Below are positions 7,194-14,533 of a stretch of 64,000 nucleotides of DNA, piece by piece. The DNA comes from Mycobacterium sp. 141 (GTDB lineage: Bacteria > Actinomycetota > Actinomycetes > Mycobacteriales > Mycobacteriaceae). The number at the start of each line of letters is the position of its first letter. Within the stretch, counting starts at the first letter, position 1. The stretch is from positions 1 to 64,000 of the forward strand of contig NZ_KB908261.1 in NCBI RefSeq assembly GCF_000382405.1, written 5' to 3'. The notes below the pieces were generated by a model that was given only the letters and a program-made list of their open reading frames with translations, was not told the DNA's origin and searched no databases. The translations under genes were made by a program, and so were the position numbers.

Positions 7194-7584
7194 TCCCCTC
7201 AGATGGCTCGGCTCTTCGAATCTGCAAGAGCCGAGTCGTCCTTGACCAACCGGCAACCATCAAGGCAGATCAAGCCGTATGGAAGCGGATATATCAAGAG
7301 CGTTTTCGGTCCGTGGGACGACGAGTAGTTCAGTGATGAGTGAGTCCCTTCATTGCATTTAGTGGGTGGCTTGGACCCGTGATTGCGACTCCGCTTGTGG
7401 GTGCGGTGGTGGCCATCACGGCCCCATGGATGACTGGTAAGGATACGTAATGAGGCGATGACTGGTCGTTGTGAGGACCCTGTTGCCTCCGCCGCTTGCG
7501 CAGATGCACCGTGGCCTCTCGTCAAGGTTGATATGGAGAGGCCGGTGGTCAGCGGCGTCCGCTTATGCAACCGAACGTGAGAAC
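7194..7584. other. Intergenic stretch between convergent genes
   Basis: 391 bp between the convergent 569-aa gene and the Pycsar-like operon. Apart from the hairpin at 7207-7235 I see no gene, repeat or RNA. It is slightly less GC-rich than the flanks. Confidence 0.4.
7207..7235 (+). terminator. Stem-loop after the 569-aa gene
   Basis: CTCGGCTCTT (7207-7216) pairs perfectly with AAGAGCCGAG (7226-7235) around a 9-nt loop, 14 bp after the stop at 7193. There is no T-tract, which is common for mycobacterial terminators. Confidence 0.6.
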
Positions 7585-8142
7585 CTAGGAGGAGAGCGCC
7601 GCCGCCGAAAGAACCGTGAAGACGCCAACGACAATCATCACGGCAAACCCGTAGATAGCAAGCTTGCAGGCGTTGAACTTGCGTTCAGCAACTCCGGCTA
7701 GATCCACTACCTGTTGCCAAGCATCCGCCTCGATGCTGTTTTGTGCAGCATGCGCAACGAGCTGATCGGCGGTGGCGCCGACCAACGACGGCCAGGCGAA
7801 ACGGTTCAGCTTGTTGTAAGGAACGACGCTGCGCGGTGCGATAGCACGCATCACCCAGAACAGAGTCCACAAGAACGAGATCACGGCTGCGACAGCGAGC
7901 CCCCCGACGACCAGCTTGGCCGGGCACGACGCACTAATCGCCTTTGCGACGGCACCTGCGCTGTTGGTGAACATTGTGACCACGACACCAAGGCCGGCGG
8001 CCAGAATGGTCACCTTGGTGTCAGCGAAGCGCACCCAACCCGCTATCTCGGTGATCGCTGCGAGACTGCCACTGGTTTCTGGGGCCACCGGCGTTGGATT
8101 ACCGCGCACTGGTCCCTTCCTAGGCCACAACGGTCTCGACAC
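7585..8142 (-). CDS. pycTM: Pycsar-type transmembrane effector (PycTM-like)
   Basis: A 185-aa membrane protein. After about 30 N-terminal residues it has EIAGWVRFADTKVTILAAGLGVVVTM, matching the 'W..FADTK...L' opening helix of the Pycsar effector domain. A second membrane helix follows (LVVGGLAVAAVISFLWTLFWV), then a soluble segment ending VAERKFNACKL, and a third membrane helix (IYGFAVMIVVGVFTVLSAAAL). In characterised Pycsar systems the cyclase makes cCMP or cUMP on infection, which activates the effector to disrupt the inner membrane. ATG 8142 overlaps the stop of the E2-like gene by 23 nt, so the three genes form one operon with the cyclase first. The family match is by eye; the nucleotide specificity is unknown. 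Confidence 0.78.
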   Translation of the reverse strand: MSRPLWPRKGPVRGNPTPVAPETSGSLAAITEIAGWVRFADTKVTILAAGLGVVVTMFTNSAGAVAKAISASCPAKLVVGGLAVAAVISFLWTLFWVMRAIAPRSVVPYNKLNRFAWPSLVGATADQLVAHAAQNSIEADAWQQVVDLAGVAERKFNACKLAIYGFAVMIVVGVFTVLSAAALSS

Positions 8143-8734
8143 CTTCGACCGGCCAGCATCGCGTGAAGCGCCATTCGGAATACGCCGCCAACCAGTGCGC
8201 TGCCCAGGCAGTAACAGTTGCCGCGGTGTGCTCGGCGGGATCCCACTCGCTAACGTCCGCGACGCAGAGGTTACCGCTGGTGAACAAGTGCGGCGGCTTC
8301 TGCCAACGACGGCCGGCGTTGACTCCCAGTCGATGATTGACCACCACTACCCGTGGCAAGCCTTGATCGCGGCGGGTGATGATGAGCACGTCGAACTTGC
8401 CTCGCCCCGTGTCGATGACCCCTCCCCAGGTTGGACAAAGTTCGCCTTTTGCAGGGAGGTACACAAAGCCGGGAAAGGATTTTTCCATAGCTTCGACGTG
8501 GCGGCTGATCACCGCTTCGTCATCCCACCACTCGGTTTCGGACACGGCCTTTTCATCTTCAGCTTCGTCACCGCCGTGGAAGTGGTGCGGGGTTACCGCT
8601 GTCACCACGCCGTAAGTGGAGTGAACGGGGCCAGTAGTGGTAATTGCCACGTCGTCGAAGACGATCTGGCCGCCCACCGTCACGAACCTAGGCGTTCGCA
8701 CACCGTGATGCCGAAGAAGTGCCGCGATAGTCAC
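8120..8734 (-). CDS. E2-like (ubiquitin-conjugating fold) protein in the Pycsar-like operon
   Basis: A 204-aa protein. GTG 8734 was chosen because GGGAGGT lies just upstream and because it follows the cyclase stop by 13 bp; the frame has no better start. The C-terminal half follows the bacterial E2-like pattern: the strand pair KFDVLIITRRDQG...LPRVVVVNHRL, then PPHLFTSGNLCVADVSEWDP (His149, candidate catalytic Cys157), and a final TVTAWAAHWLAAYSEWRFT..CW helix. This matches the 'H.Y..G.LCLY...W.P...I..T..PW..EWL..YE.W' layout of E2 proteins in CBASS and related operons. Residues 1-85 form an extra N-terminal part rich in beta-branched residues and acidic loops. No E1, JAB or ubiquitin-like gene is nearby. 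The role is unknown; it may conjugate, prime or regulate the cyclase or effector. Confidence 0.72.
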   Translation of the reverse strand: MTIAALLRHHGVRTPRFVTVGGQIVFDDVAITTTGPVHSTYGVVTAVTPHHFHGGDEAEDEKAVSETEWWDDEAVISRHVEAMEKSFPGFVYLPAKGELCPTWGGVIDTGRGKFDVLIITRRDQGLPRVVVVNHRLGVNAGRRWQKPPHLFTSGNLCVADVSEWDPAEHTAATVTAWAAHWLAAYSEWRFTRCWPVEGVETVVA

Positions 8735-8747
8735 CAGGACCTCCCGC

Positions 8748-9551
8748 TCATTTGATTGATATCTGGGCGGTCGGATGGCCGCTGATCTGCTCGAACGTGC
8801 CAGGTAAATACGGCAGCGTTTTGCGCCAGTGGTAGTCGTAAAAGCGGTAGTAGCGGACCTCATAGTCGCGCTGGTACTTCTTCGGAGAATCCTTGTGCTC
8901 GACCAACGTCGGTGCGCCCGGCAGTATTTGCTGCAGTCCCTCTCCTGCGACGATCTCCCATGAGTTCGCCTTCTTTTCACACTTGGCAGCGAAGTTGGCC
9001 GGAAAGCCGATTACGTTGACCTCGTTGTGATCTCGACTTCCGGATCGAACAAATGTGAGCCGACCGTAGTCGACGCCCGCCCGCGCCTGGACCCGTTCGA
9101 CTCCTGCCGCCTTCAGCCTTGGGTTCAAGCCTTCCTGGACGGCCTGCAACCCAAATGCGCACGCAGACAGCGCCATAACTGCATCGAGTTCGGAATCCCC
9201 AGGACCGAACCCCGCGAAGAGCCCGTCACCACGCAGGCCAAGTGGATACCCGCCAGCGGCGGTGACTACCTTAACGAAGCCGGTAAGCACTGCATCCGCA
9301 AGATCAACAACCTCAGCTTCATCGTCCCAGAAGCTTCGCCCAGTGAAATCTGTCAGATCGAGAAACAACACCGCCAGCGACGCGGACCGCCGCTCGCCCA
9401 CCTGCAGCTCCTCGAACGCGGGGTGCCCCAACGCCTTGGTCTCCAGCGACGGACCGGCCGAGGCCACTATCGATCGCTCACTTACCGCACGGCGACGCCG
9501 GTAATCGTCCATGACTGCATCACCGAATTGATCGGCCGACATACCAACCAT
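8748..9551 (-). CDS. pycC: Class III nucleotide cyclase, probable Pycsar pyrimidine cyclase
   Basis: A 267-aa soluble single-domain cyclase. The first metal-binding Asp is Asp65 in LAVLFLDLTDFTGRSFW. The second is Asp109 in LGLRGDGLFAGFG. ARAGVDYGRLTFVRSG and NVIGFPANFAAKCEKKA give the rest of the catalytic sheet and nucleotide pocket. No membrane, receptor or HAMP domain is attached, unlike most mycobacterial adenylate cyclases, and the N-terminal 50 residues are a short helical lead. It is the first gene of an operon with an E2-like protein and a PycTM-like effector, so pyrimidine (cCMP/cUMP) synthesis as a phage alarm is the best reading. ATG 9551 is used; ATG 9542 is also possible. Confidence 0.78.
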   Translation of the reverse strand: MVGMSADQFGDAVMDDYRRRRAVSERSIVASAGPSLETKALGHPAFEELQVGERRSASLAVLFLDLTDFTGRSFWDDEAEVVDLADAVLTGFVKVVTAAGGYPLGLRGDGLFAGFGPGDSELDAVMALSACAFGLQAVQEGLNPRLKAAGVERVQARAGVDYGRLTFVRSGSRDHNEVNVIGFPANFAAKCEKKANSWEIVAGEGLQQILPGAPTLVEHKDSPKKYQRDYEVRYYRFYDYHWRKTLPYLPGTFEQISGHPTAQISIK

Positions 9552-9688
9552 TGGCTAGGTCACCGCCCTTTCCTCACACCCCTCTGATTCCTCACACCCC
9601 TCTGACGACATGGGCACACGTTGACCCAGTTGGGAAGTCACCCATCCAGCATGGCCGGCCGCACCGACAAGTTGCGGCTAGCTACAGG

Positions 9689-9714
9689 CCTGTCGCGAAT
9701 GCGTTCGCGACAGG
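9689..9714. terminator. Strong stem-loop with short T-run
   Basis: CCTGTCGCGAA (9689-9699) pairs perfectly with TTCGCGACAGG (9704-9714) around TGCG and is followed by TTTA. It could terminate plus-strand transcripts or, in the other orientation, nrdE readthrough. It sits 140 bp downstream of the nrdE stop. Confidence 0.5.
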
Positions 9715-9753
9715 TTTACATCGATAAATAGAAGTAGACGTAGGAAAACAGGC

Positions 9754-9846
9754 GCTAATCCGCGATATGGCTGGGACCGCACCCGCCTCGACATCACCGA
9801 AGGCACCCAGATCTGGACCGAGCACGGCATCCTGGCCCACGCCCTA
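9754..9846 (+). mobile_element. Remnant of a transposase C-terminus (ISNCY/IS1182-like)
   Basis: The plus frame from 9766 reads YGWDRTRLDITEGTQIWTEH followed by GILAHALA and then degenerates. 'GWDRTRLDG..GA.IWTGHG..AHNL' is a recurring ending of DDE transposases of the ISNCY/IS1182 kind. Only about 30 residues survive and no inverted repeat was found. Together with the fragment at 3-152 it brackets the accessory region. Confidence 0.45.
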
Positions 9847-9858
9847 GCTACGAAGCGC

Positions 9859-12027
9859 TCACAACATGCAGCTGACGCAGCCCTCGACTTCGGTGCCCTC
9901 CAAAGCCATCTGACGCAGCCGGATGTAGTACAGCGTCTTGATGCCCTGGCGCCAGGCGTAGATCTGCGCCTTGTTGACGTCGCGCGTGGTGGCGGTGTCC
10001 TTGAAGAACAACGTCAGGCTCAACCCCTGGTCCACGTGTTGGGTGGCCGCAGCATAGGTGTCGATGATTTTCTCGTACCCAATCTCATACGCGTCCTGGT
10101 AGTACTCCAGATTGTCGTTGGTCAGGTACGGCGCCGGGTAGTACACCCGGCCGATCTTGCCTTCCTTGCGGATCTCGATCTTGCTGGCCACCGGGTGAAT
10201 CGACGACGTCGAGTGGTTGATGTAGGAGATCGATCCGGTCGGCGGGACGGCCTGCAGGTTCTGGTTGTAGATGCCGTGGGCCTGTACCGACTCCTTCAGC
10301 GAGCGCCAATCATCCTGTGTCGGAACGTGAATCCCGGCGTCGGCGAAGATCTGCCGGACCTTGTCGGTTTTCGGTTCCCACACCTGCTCGGTGTACTTGT
10401 CGAAGAACTCACCCGACGCGTATTTCGACTTCTCGAATCCACCGAAGCGCGTATCGCGTTCGATGGCAATGAGATTCGACGCGCGCAGGGCGTGGAACAG
10501 CACCGTGTAGAAGTAGATGTTGGTGAAGTCGACGCCCTCTTCGGACCCGTAGAAGATACGCTCGCGGGCCAGGTACCCGTGCAGGTTCATCTGCCCTAAA
10601 CCGATCGCGTGCGAGCTGTTGTTGCCCTGCTCGATCGACGGTACCGACCAAATATGGGTCTGATCGCTCACCGCGGTCAGTGCCCGGATCGCGACCTCGA
10701 TACTCTGTGCGAAGTCCGGCGAGTCCATGGTCTTCGCGATGTTGAGCGAGCCGAGGTTGCACGAAATGTCCTTGCCCACCTGGGCGTAGGACAGGTCGTC
10801 GTTGAACACCGACGGCGTCGACACCTGCAGGATCTCCGAGCACAGGTTGCTGTGGGTGATCTTGCCGTCGATGGGATTGGCCCGGTTCACCGTGTCCTCG
10901 AACATGATGTACGGGTAACCCGATTCGAACTGCAGCTCGGCCAGCGTCTGGAAGAACTCGCGCGCCTTGATCTTGGTCTTGCGGATCTGCGCGTTGTCGA
11001 CCATCTCGTAGTACTTTTCGGTCACCGAGATGTCGGCGAACGGCAGGCCGTACACGCGCTCGACGTCGTACGGCGAGAACAGGTACATGTCCTCGTTCTT
11101 CTTCGCCAACTCGAACGTGATGTCCGGGATCACGACGCCCAACGACAGCGTTTTGATCCGGATCTTCTCGTCGGCGTTCTCGCGCTTGGTGTCGAGGAAT
11201 CGGTAGATGTCGGGGTGATGAGCATGCAGGTACACCGCACCGGCACCTTGACGGGCCCCGAGCTGGTTGGCGTAGGAGAAGGAATCCTCCAGCAACTTCA
11301 TGATGGGGATGACGCCCGAGGACTGGTTCTCGATGTTCTTGATCGGCGCGCCGTGCTCACGAATATTGGAGAGCAGCAACGCAACTCCGCCGCCACGCTT
11401 GGACAGCTGCAACGCCGAATTGATGGAGCGCCCGATGGACTCCATGTTGTCCTCGATGCGAAGCAGGAAACATGAGACCGGCTCACCGCGCTGCTTCTTG
11501 CCCGAGTTGAGGAATGTCGGGGTGGCCGGCTGGAAGCGGCCGTCGATGATCTCGTCGACCAGTTTCTCGGCCAACTCGGTGTCACCGGCCGCAAGTGTCA
11601 GCGCGACCATGACGACGCGGTCCTCGAACCGTTCCAGGTAGCGCTTGCCGTCGAAGGTCTTCAGCGTATAGCTCGTGTAGTACTTGAATGCGCCCAGAAA
11701 GGTCGGGAACCGGAACTTCTTGGCGTAGGCCCGATCCAGCAGCTCCTTGACGAAGTTGCGGCTGTACTGGTCGAGCACATCGCGCTCGTAGTAATTCTTC
11801 TGGATCAGGTAGTCGAGCTTTTCGTCCTGGTTGTGGAAGAAGACCGTGTTCTGGTTGACGTGCTGCAGGAAGTACTCGCGCGCCGCTTGCACATCCTTGT
11901 CGAACTGAATCTTGCCGTCTTTGTCGTACAGATTCAGCATCGCGTTGAGGGCGTGGTAGTCCGTCTCCCCCGGAAGCGCGTGCGTGCTGTCGGTTACAGG
12001 CTCTGCAGCTGTGACGGTTGGTGGCAC
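9859..12027 (-). CDS. nrdE: Class Ib ribonucleoside-diphosphate reductase, alpha (catalytic) subunit
   Basis: Reduces NDPs to dNDPs with NrdF (not in this window). Nearly all family landmarks are present: the N-terminal [20 protein letters not shown] region, the [19 protein letters not shown] segment with the first active-site Cys, SNLCSEI containing the radical-site Cys, the CNLGSLN loop, and the C-terminal [10 protein letters not shown] with the thioredoxin/NrdH-reducible Cys pair. GTG 12027 gives 722 aa, with GAAGGAACGGAC upstream. An internal ATG (MLNLYDKDG) 29 residues later gives 693 aa, the length used for M. tuberculosis NrdE. It overlaps the nrdI stop by 34 nt in the order nrdH-nrdI-nrdE. 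Confidence 0.95.
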   Translation of the reverse strand: MPPTVTAAEPVTDSTHALPGETDYHALNAMLNLYDKDGKIQFDKDVQAAREYFLQHVNQNTVFFHNQDEKLDYLIQKNYYERDVLDQYSRNFVKELLDRAYAKKFRFPTFLGAFKYYTSYTLKTFDGKRYLERFEDRVVMVALTLAAGDTELAEKLVDEIIDGRFQPATPTFLNSGKKQRGEPVSCFLLRIEDNMESIGRSINSALQLSKRGGGVALLLSNIREHGAPIKNIENQSSGVIPIMKLLEDSFSYANQLGARQGAGAVYLHAHHPDIYRFLDTKRENADEKIRIKTLSLGVVIPDITFELAKKNEDMYLFSPYDVERVYGLPFADISVTEKYYEMVDNAQIRKTKIKAREFFQTLAELQFESGYPYIMFEDTVNRANPIDGKITHSNLCSEILQVSTPSVFNDDLSYAQVGKDISCNLGSLNIAKTMDSPDFAQSIEVAIRALTAVSDQTHIWSVPSIEQGNNSSHAIGLGQMNLHGYLARERIFYGSEEGVDFTNIYFYTVLFHALRASNLIAIERDTRFGGFEKSKYASGEFFDKYTEQVWEPKTDKVRQIFADAGIHVPTQDDWRSLKESVQAHGIYNQNLQAVPPTGSISYINHSTSSIHPVASKIEIRKEGKIGRVYYPAPYLTNDNLEYYQDAYEIGYEKIIDTYAAATQHVDQGLSLTLFFKDTATTRDVNKAQIYAWRQGIKTLYYIRLRQMALEGTEVEGCVSCML

Positions 12028-12437
12028 GTCCGTTCCTTCCAGAAGTCTTCCAACCCCGCGCGGACGGCTTCCACGTCGTCGGGGGTACCCATGAGTTCGA
12101 AGCGATACAGGTACGGCACGTCGCACTTACGCGAGACCACATTGCCCGCGTAGGCGAACTCCGCACCGAAGTTGTTGTTGCCCGCGGCGATGACGCCGCG
12201 GATCAACGATCGATTGTGTTCATTGTTGAGGAACGCGATGACCTGCTTGGGCACGTAGCCACCGTTGTTGATGTCCGGGGTGGCACGGCCTCCGCCATAG
12301 GTGGGCAGGATCAGGACGAACGGCTCGTCCACCTCGATGCGGCCGTGCAGTGGGATGCGGGTGGCAGGTATACCCAGCTTCTCGACGAAACGGTGAGTGT
12401 TTTCCGAGACGCTGGAGAAGTAGACGAGATTGGTCAT
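11994..12437 (-). CDS. nrdI: NrdI flavodoxin-like ribonucleotide reductase maturation protein
   Basis: A 147-aa flavodoxin-like protein: [17 protein letters not shown] is the FMN phosphate loop, followed by LILPTYGGG and [15 protein letters not shown] around the isoalloxazine site. NrdI supplies the oxidant that builds the Mn(III)2-tyrosyl cofactor of NrdF. It lies between nrdH (35 bp upstream) and nrdE (overlapping), the standard class Ib operon. Confidence 0.95.
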   Translation of the reverse strand: MTNLVYFSSVSENTHRFVEKLGIPATRIPLHGRIEVDEPFVLILPTYGGGRATPDINNGGYVPKQVIAFLNNEHNRSLIRGVIAAGNNNFGAEFAYAGNVVSRKCDVPYLYRFELMGTPDDVEAVRAGLEDFWKERTCHQPSQLQSL

Positions 12438-12472
12438 TCCGGCCCGATCCTTCCCCGTAGTTACTGCCTTCG

Positions 12473-12712
12473 CTAGGCGCTGACCGCTGCGCCGCTGAGC
12501 GCCTTGATCCGGTCTGGACGGAAGCCCGACCAGTGCTCGTTGCCGGCCACGACGACGGGCGCCTGCAGGTAACCAAGAGCCATCACGTAATCGCGGGCTT
12601 CACTGTCGAGCGTGATGTCGACCTTGTCGTAAGTGATGCCCAGCTTGTCCAGCGCCTTGTAGGTGGCGTTGCACTGCACGCATGCGGGCTTGGTGTACAC
12701 GGTGACGGTCAT
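12473..12712 (-). CDS. nrdH: NrdH glutaredoxin-like electron donor
   Basis: A 79-aa redoxin starting [17 protein letters not shown], with the CVQC active site and the WSGFRPDRI motif that separates NrdH redoxins from glutaredoxins. It reduces NrdE using thioredoxin reductase. First gene of the nrdHIE operon; AGAGGAG lies 11 nt upstream of the ATG. Confidence 0.95.
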   Translation of the reverse strand: MTVTVYTKPACVQCNATYKALDKLGITYDKVDITLDSEARDYVMALGYLQAPVVVAGNEHWSGFRPDRIKALSGAAVSA

Positions 12713-12923
12713 CTGCGGTACGGCTCCTCTTGCGGTAAGTGAGACATCTGAACCCGGACTGGCAACTTGGCCGGATCACGGTGCTCGCTAAACTTCAGCG
12801 ACCTCCAGCCCCCCGTAATTCCTGGCCCCAGAGGCCGCTTTCCGGCCGGTTCTGAAACCGACTCCGCCGGACTCGCTGCGCTCCGGCGGGCTCCCGAACT
12901 GTAGTGGCCTGTCGGTGTCACAG

Positions 12924-12970
12924 ACACTACACCTAGTGGCCGACCATCCGAAGCCATACAACATGTTCTG
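12924..12970 (-). promoter_or_regulatory. Candidate NrdR box pair in the nrdHIE promoter
   Basis: ACACTACACCTAGTGG (12924-12939) fits the NrdR box consensus ACACWATATATWGTGT with two central changes. A weaker palindromic candidate, CATACAACATGTTCTG (12955-12970), starts exactly 31 bp away, the spacing expected for NrdR pairs (three helical turns). NrdR represses reductase genes in response to dATP/ATP. The sites lie about 210-260 bp upstream of nrdH. Confidence 0.45.
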
Positions 12971-13236
12971 AATAACATTTTTGAAATTCCCAGGTCGTAA
13001 GCTCACCGCAAGCCACGCACCCGGCGTGTCGCAAGCAGTCGCAGGGCCCGTGTCGCACTATCTCTATTGGTGTATCACCACCCACCGACAAGTACGGCCG
13101 ACCTAGCACATCAAGATCACCGGTAGCAAACGCACTGCACGCGATCGGCGGTCATGCCGCGCCCGCCCCGACGAACCGATCAGAAGCTGGGCCGGACCGC
13201 GATACCACCCGCTAGATCTGGCCGGCATCGGACAGC

Positions 13237-13270
13237 AAAAAGGCTGAGGCCGACCCAGTCGACCCCAGCC
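13237..13270 (-). terminator. Rho-independent terminator of the FMN reductase gene
   Basis: Read on the minus strand, GGCTGGGG (13270-13263) pairs with CCTCAGCC (13249-13242) and is followed directly by TTTTT (13241-13237). It lies about 20 bp after the stop at 13290. Confidence 0.6.
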
Positions 13271-13289
13271 CGGTTGCCTATACCTCCGC

Positions 13290-13832
13290 TCAGCTCACCT
13301 CGGCGGCGAGCTTGCCCACGATGTCGCGGACCGTTGCGGCGACCTCTTCGTTCTCCCGGGGATGCCGACCGTCCAGAGCCTTGGCGGGCAGTGACAGTTT
13401 GAGCTCCTCGACCACCCGGGGCCCGGCGATGCCGAACGACTTGCGGGTCTCGTCGTGCGCCCACACGCCGCCGTACTGACCCAGTGCCGTGCCGACCACA
13501 GCCAGCGGCTTGTCCTTGAGCGCTCCGTTACCGTACGGCCGCGACAGCCAGTCGATCGCGTTCTTCAGCACACCCGGGATGCTGCCGTTGTACTCGGGCG
13601 TGACGATCAGAGCAGCGTCAGCACCCGCCGCCGCGCTGCGCAGCACCCGCACCGTCTCGTCCACGTCGTCACCGTCGATATCCTCGTTGTAGAACGGCAG
13701 CTCCCCCAGCTGATCGAAGATCCGCAGGTCCACCCCGTCAGGCGCCGCCTCGACGGCAAGCTCGGCGAGCTGCCGGTTGATCGACGCGGCCCGCAGGCTG
13801 CCCACCAGTACCAATACCTTCACATCGGCCAT
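13290..13832 (-). CDS. NADPH-dependent FMN reductase (Rv3054c-type)
   Basis: A 180-aa flavodoxin-fold reductase. LVGSLRAASINRQLAELA binds FMN phosphate, PFYNEDID and the strictly conserved LIVTPEYNGSIPGVLKNAID segment follow, and KPLAVVGTALGQYGG completes the flavin site. Such enzymes reduce FMN or quinones using NAD(P)H. The ATG has GAGGGAGAA upstream. It is divergent from a TetR gene across 88 bp, the same arrangement as Rv3054c/Rv3055, so the regulator probably controls it. Confidence 0.85.
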   Translation of the reverse strand: MADVKVLVLVGSLRAASINRQLAELAVEAAPDGVDLRIFDQLGELPFYNEDIDGDDVDETVRVLRSAAAGADAALIVTPEYNGSIPGVLKNAIDWLSRPYGNGALKDKPLAVVGTALGQYGGVWAHDETRKSFGIAGPRVVEELKLSLPAKALDGRHPRENEEVAATVRDIVGKLAAEVS

Positions 13833-13920
13833 GTTCGTTCTCCCTCGTCGTCTGACCCGATCTTCGCCCAGGATAACCGGACTGTGGTCCGATTAATTCC
13901 GGCTGAGTTAAAGTTCAAAG

Positions 13921-14529
13921 GTGACTGCTTCTGATCGCCGCACAAGGCTCGCGGTCACCGATTCCGCGCCACCCGAGCGTGGCGATGCTGCACGCAACCG
14001 CGAACTCCTGCTCGACGCCGCCCGCCGGCTCATCGCAGAGCGCGGACCCGACGCCGTCAGCACCGACGATATCGCGGCAGCCGCCGGCGTGGGCAAGGGA
14101 ACGTTGTTCCGTCGGTTCGGCAGTCGGGCCGGGCTGATGATGGTCCTGCTCGACGAGGACGAGAAGGGCGAACAGGAAGCCTTCATGTTCGGCCCACCGC
14201 CACTGGGCCCCGGAGCACCGCCTCTGCAACGGCTGCTCGCCTACGGCCGCGACCGGTTGCGGTTCGTGCACTGCCACCACGCGCTGTTGTCCGACGCGGC
14301 GCGCGACCCGCAGACCCGCTTCGCCGGCCCGGCGATGCTGCACCGCGCACACGTCCGGATGTTGCTCGAAACTGCAGGAACCACAGGTGATCTCGAGGCT
14401 CAGGCGGATGCGCTGATCGCTCTGCTGGATGCCGACTATGTGGCATACCAGCTCGACGACCGCGGCCGCACCCTCGATGAGCTCGATGCGGCATGGGAGG
14501 CGACGGCACGCAAATTGTGCGGTTGCTGA
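13921..14529 (+). CDS. TetR-family transcriptional regulator (Rv3055-type)
   Basis: A 202-aa protein with the HTH at about 25-75: NRELLLDAARRLIAERG, then VSTDDIAAAAGVGKGTLFRR recognition helix. The C-terminal ligand domain starts near LLAYGRDRLRF. GTG start at 13921. It lies divergent to the FMN reductase and 4 bp before dinB2, so it may regulate the former and be co-transcribed with the latter. The ligand is unknown. Confidence 0.85.
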   Translation: MTASDRRTRLAVTDSAPPERGDAARNRELLLDAARRLIAERGPDAVSTDDIAAAAGVGKGTLFRRFGSRAGLMMVLLDEDEKGEQEAFMFGPPPLGPGAPPLQRLLAYGRDRLRFVHCHHALLSDAARDPQTRFAGPAMLHRAHVRMLLETAGTTGDLEAQADALIALLDADYVAYQLDDRGRTLDELDAAWEATARKLCGC

Positions 14530-14533
14530 CGCC

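Larger units (their letters stand above)
9552..9858. other. Promoter region of the Pycsar-like operon and junction to core genome
   Basis: About 307 bp. It starts with an 18-bp-spaced short direct repeat TCCTCACACCCCTCTGA (around 9573 and 9591) just upstream of the cyclase. It then contains the stem-loop at 9689-9714 and the transposase remnant at 9754-9846, and ends at the nrdE stop. No intact gene. Confidence 0.5.
12713..13289. other. Intergenic region upstream of nrdH
   Basis: 577 bp between nrdH and the FMN reductase gene. It contains candidate NrdR boxes (12924-12970) and the terminator of the FMN reductase gene (13237-13270). The rest (about 12980-13230) shows no supported gene. Confidence 0.5.

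Noticed and set aside
7585..9551. CBASS system
   Set aside because: The nucleotide-producing enzyme is a class III cyclase (two metal Asp in the DLTDFT and GDGLFAGF contexts), not a CD-NTase with GS and DxD motifs; the effector is of Pycsar type.
9573..9607. TCCTCACACCCCTCTGA direct repeat as a CRISPR-like or integration element
   Set aside because: Only two copies 18 bp apart; could be an operator or slippage product, too little to call more.
12709..12978. 89-aa minus-strand open frame upstream of nrdH
   Set aside because: Runs through the putative NrdR boxes and has no protein-like pattern; it is promoter DNA.
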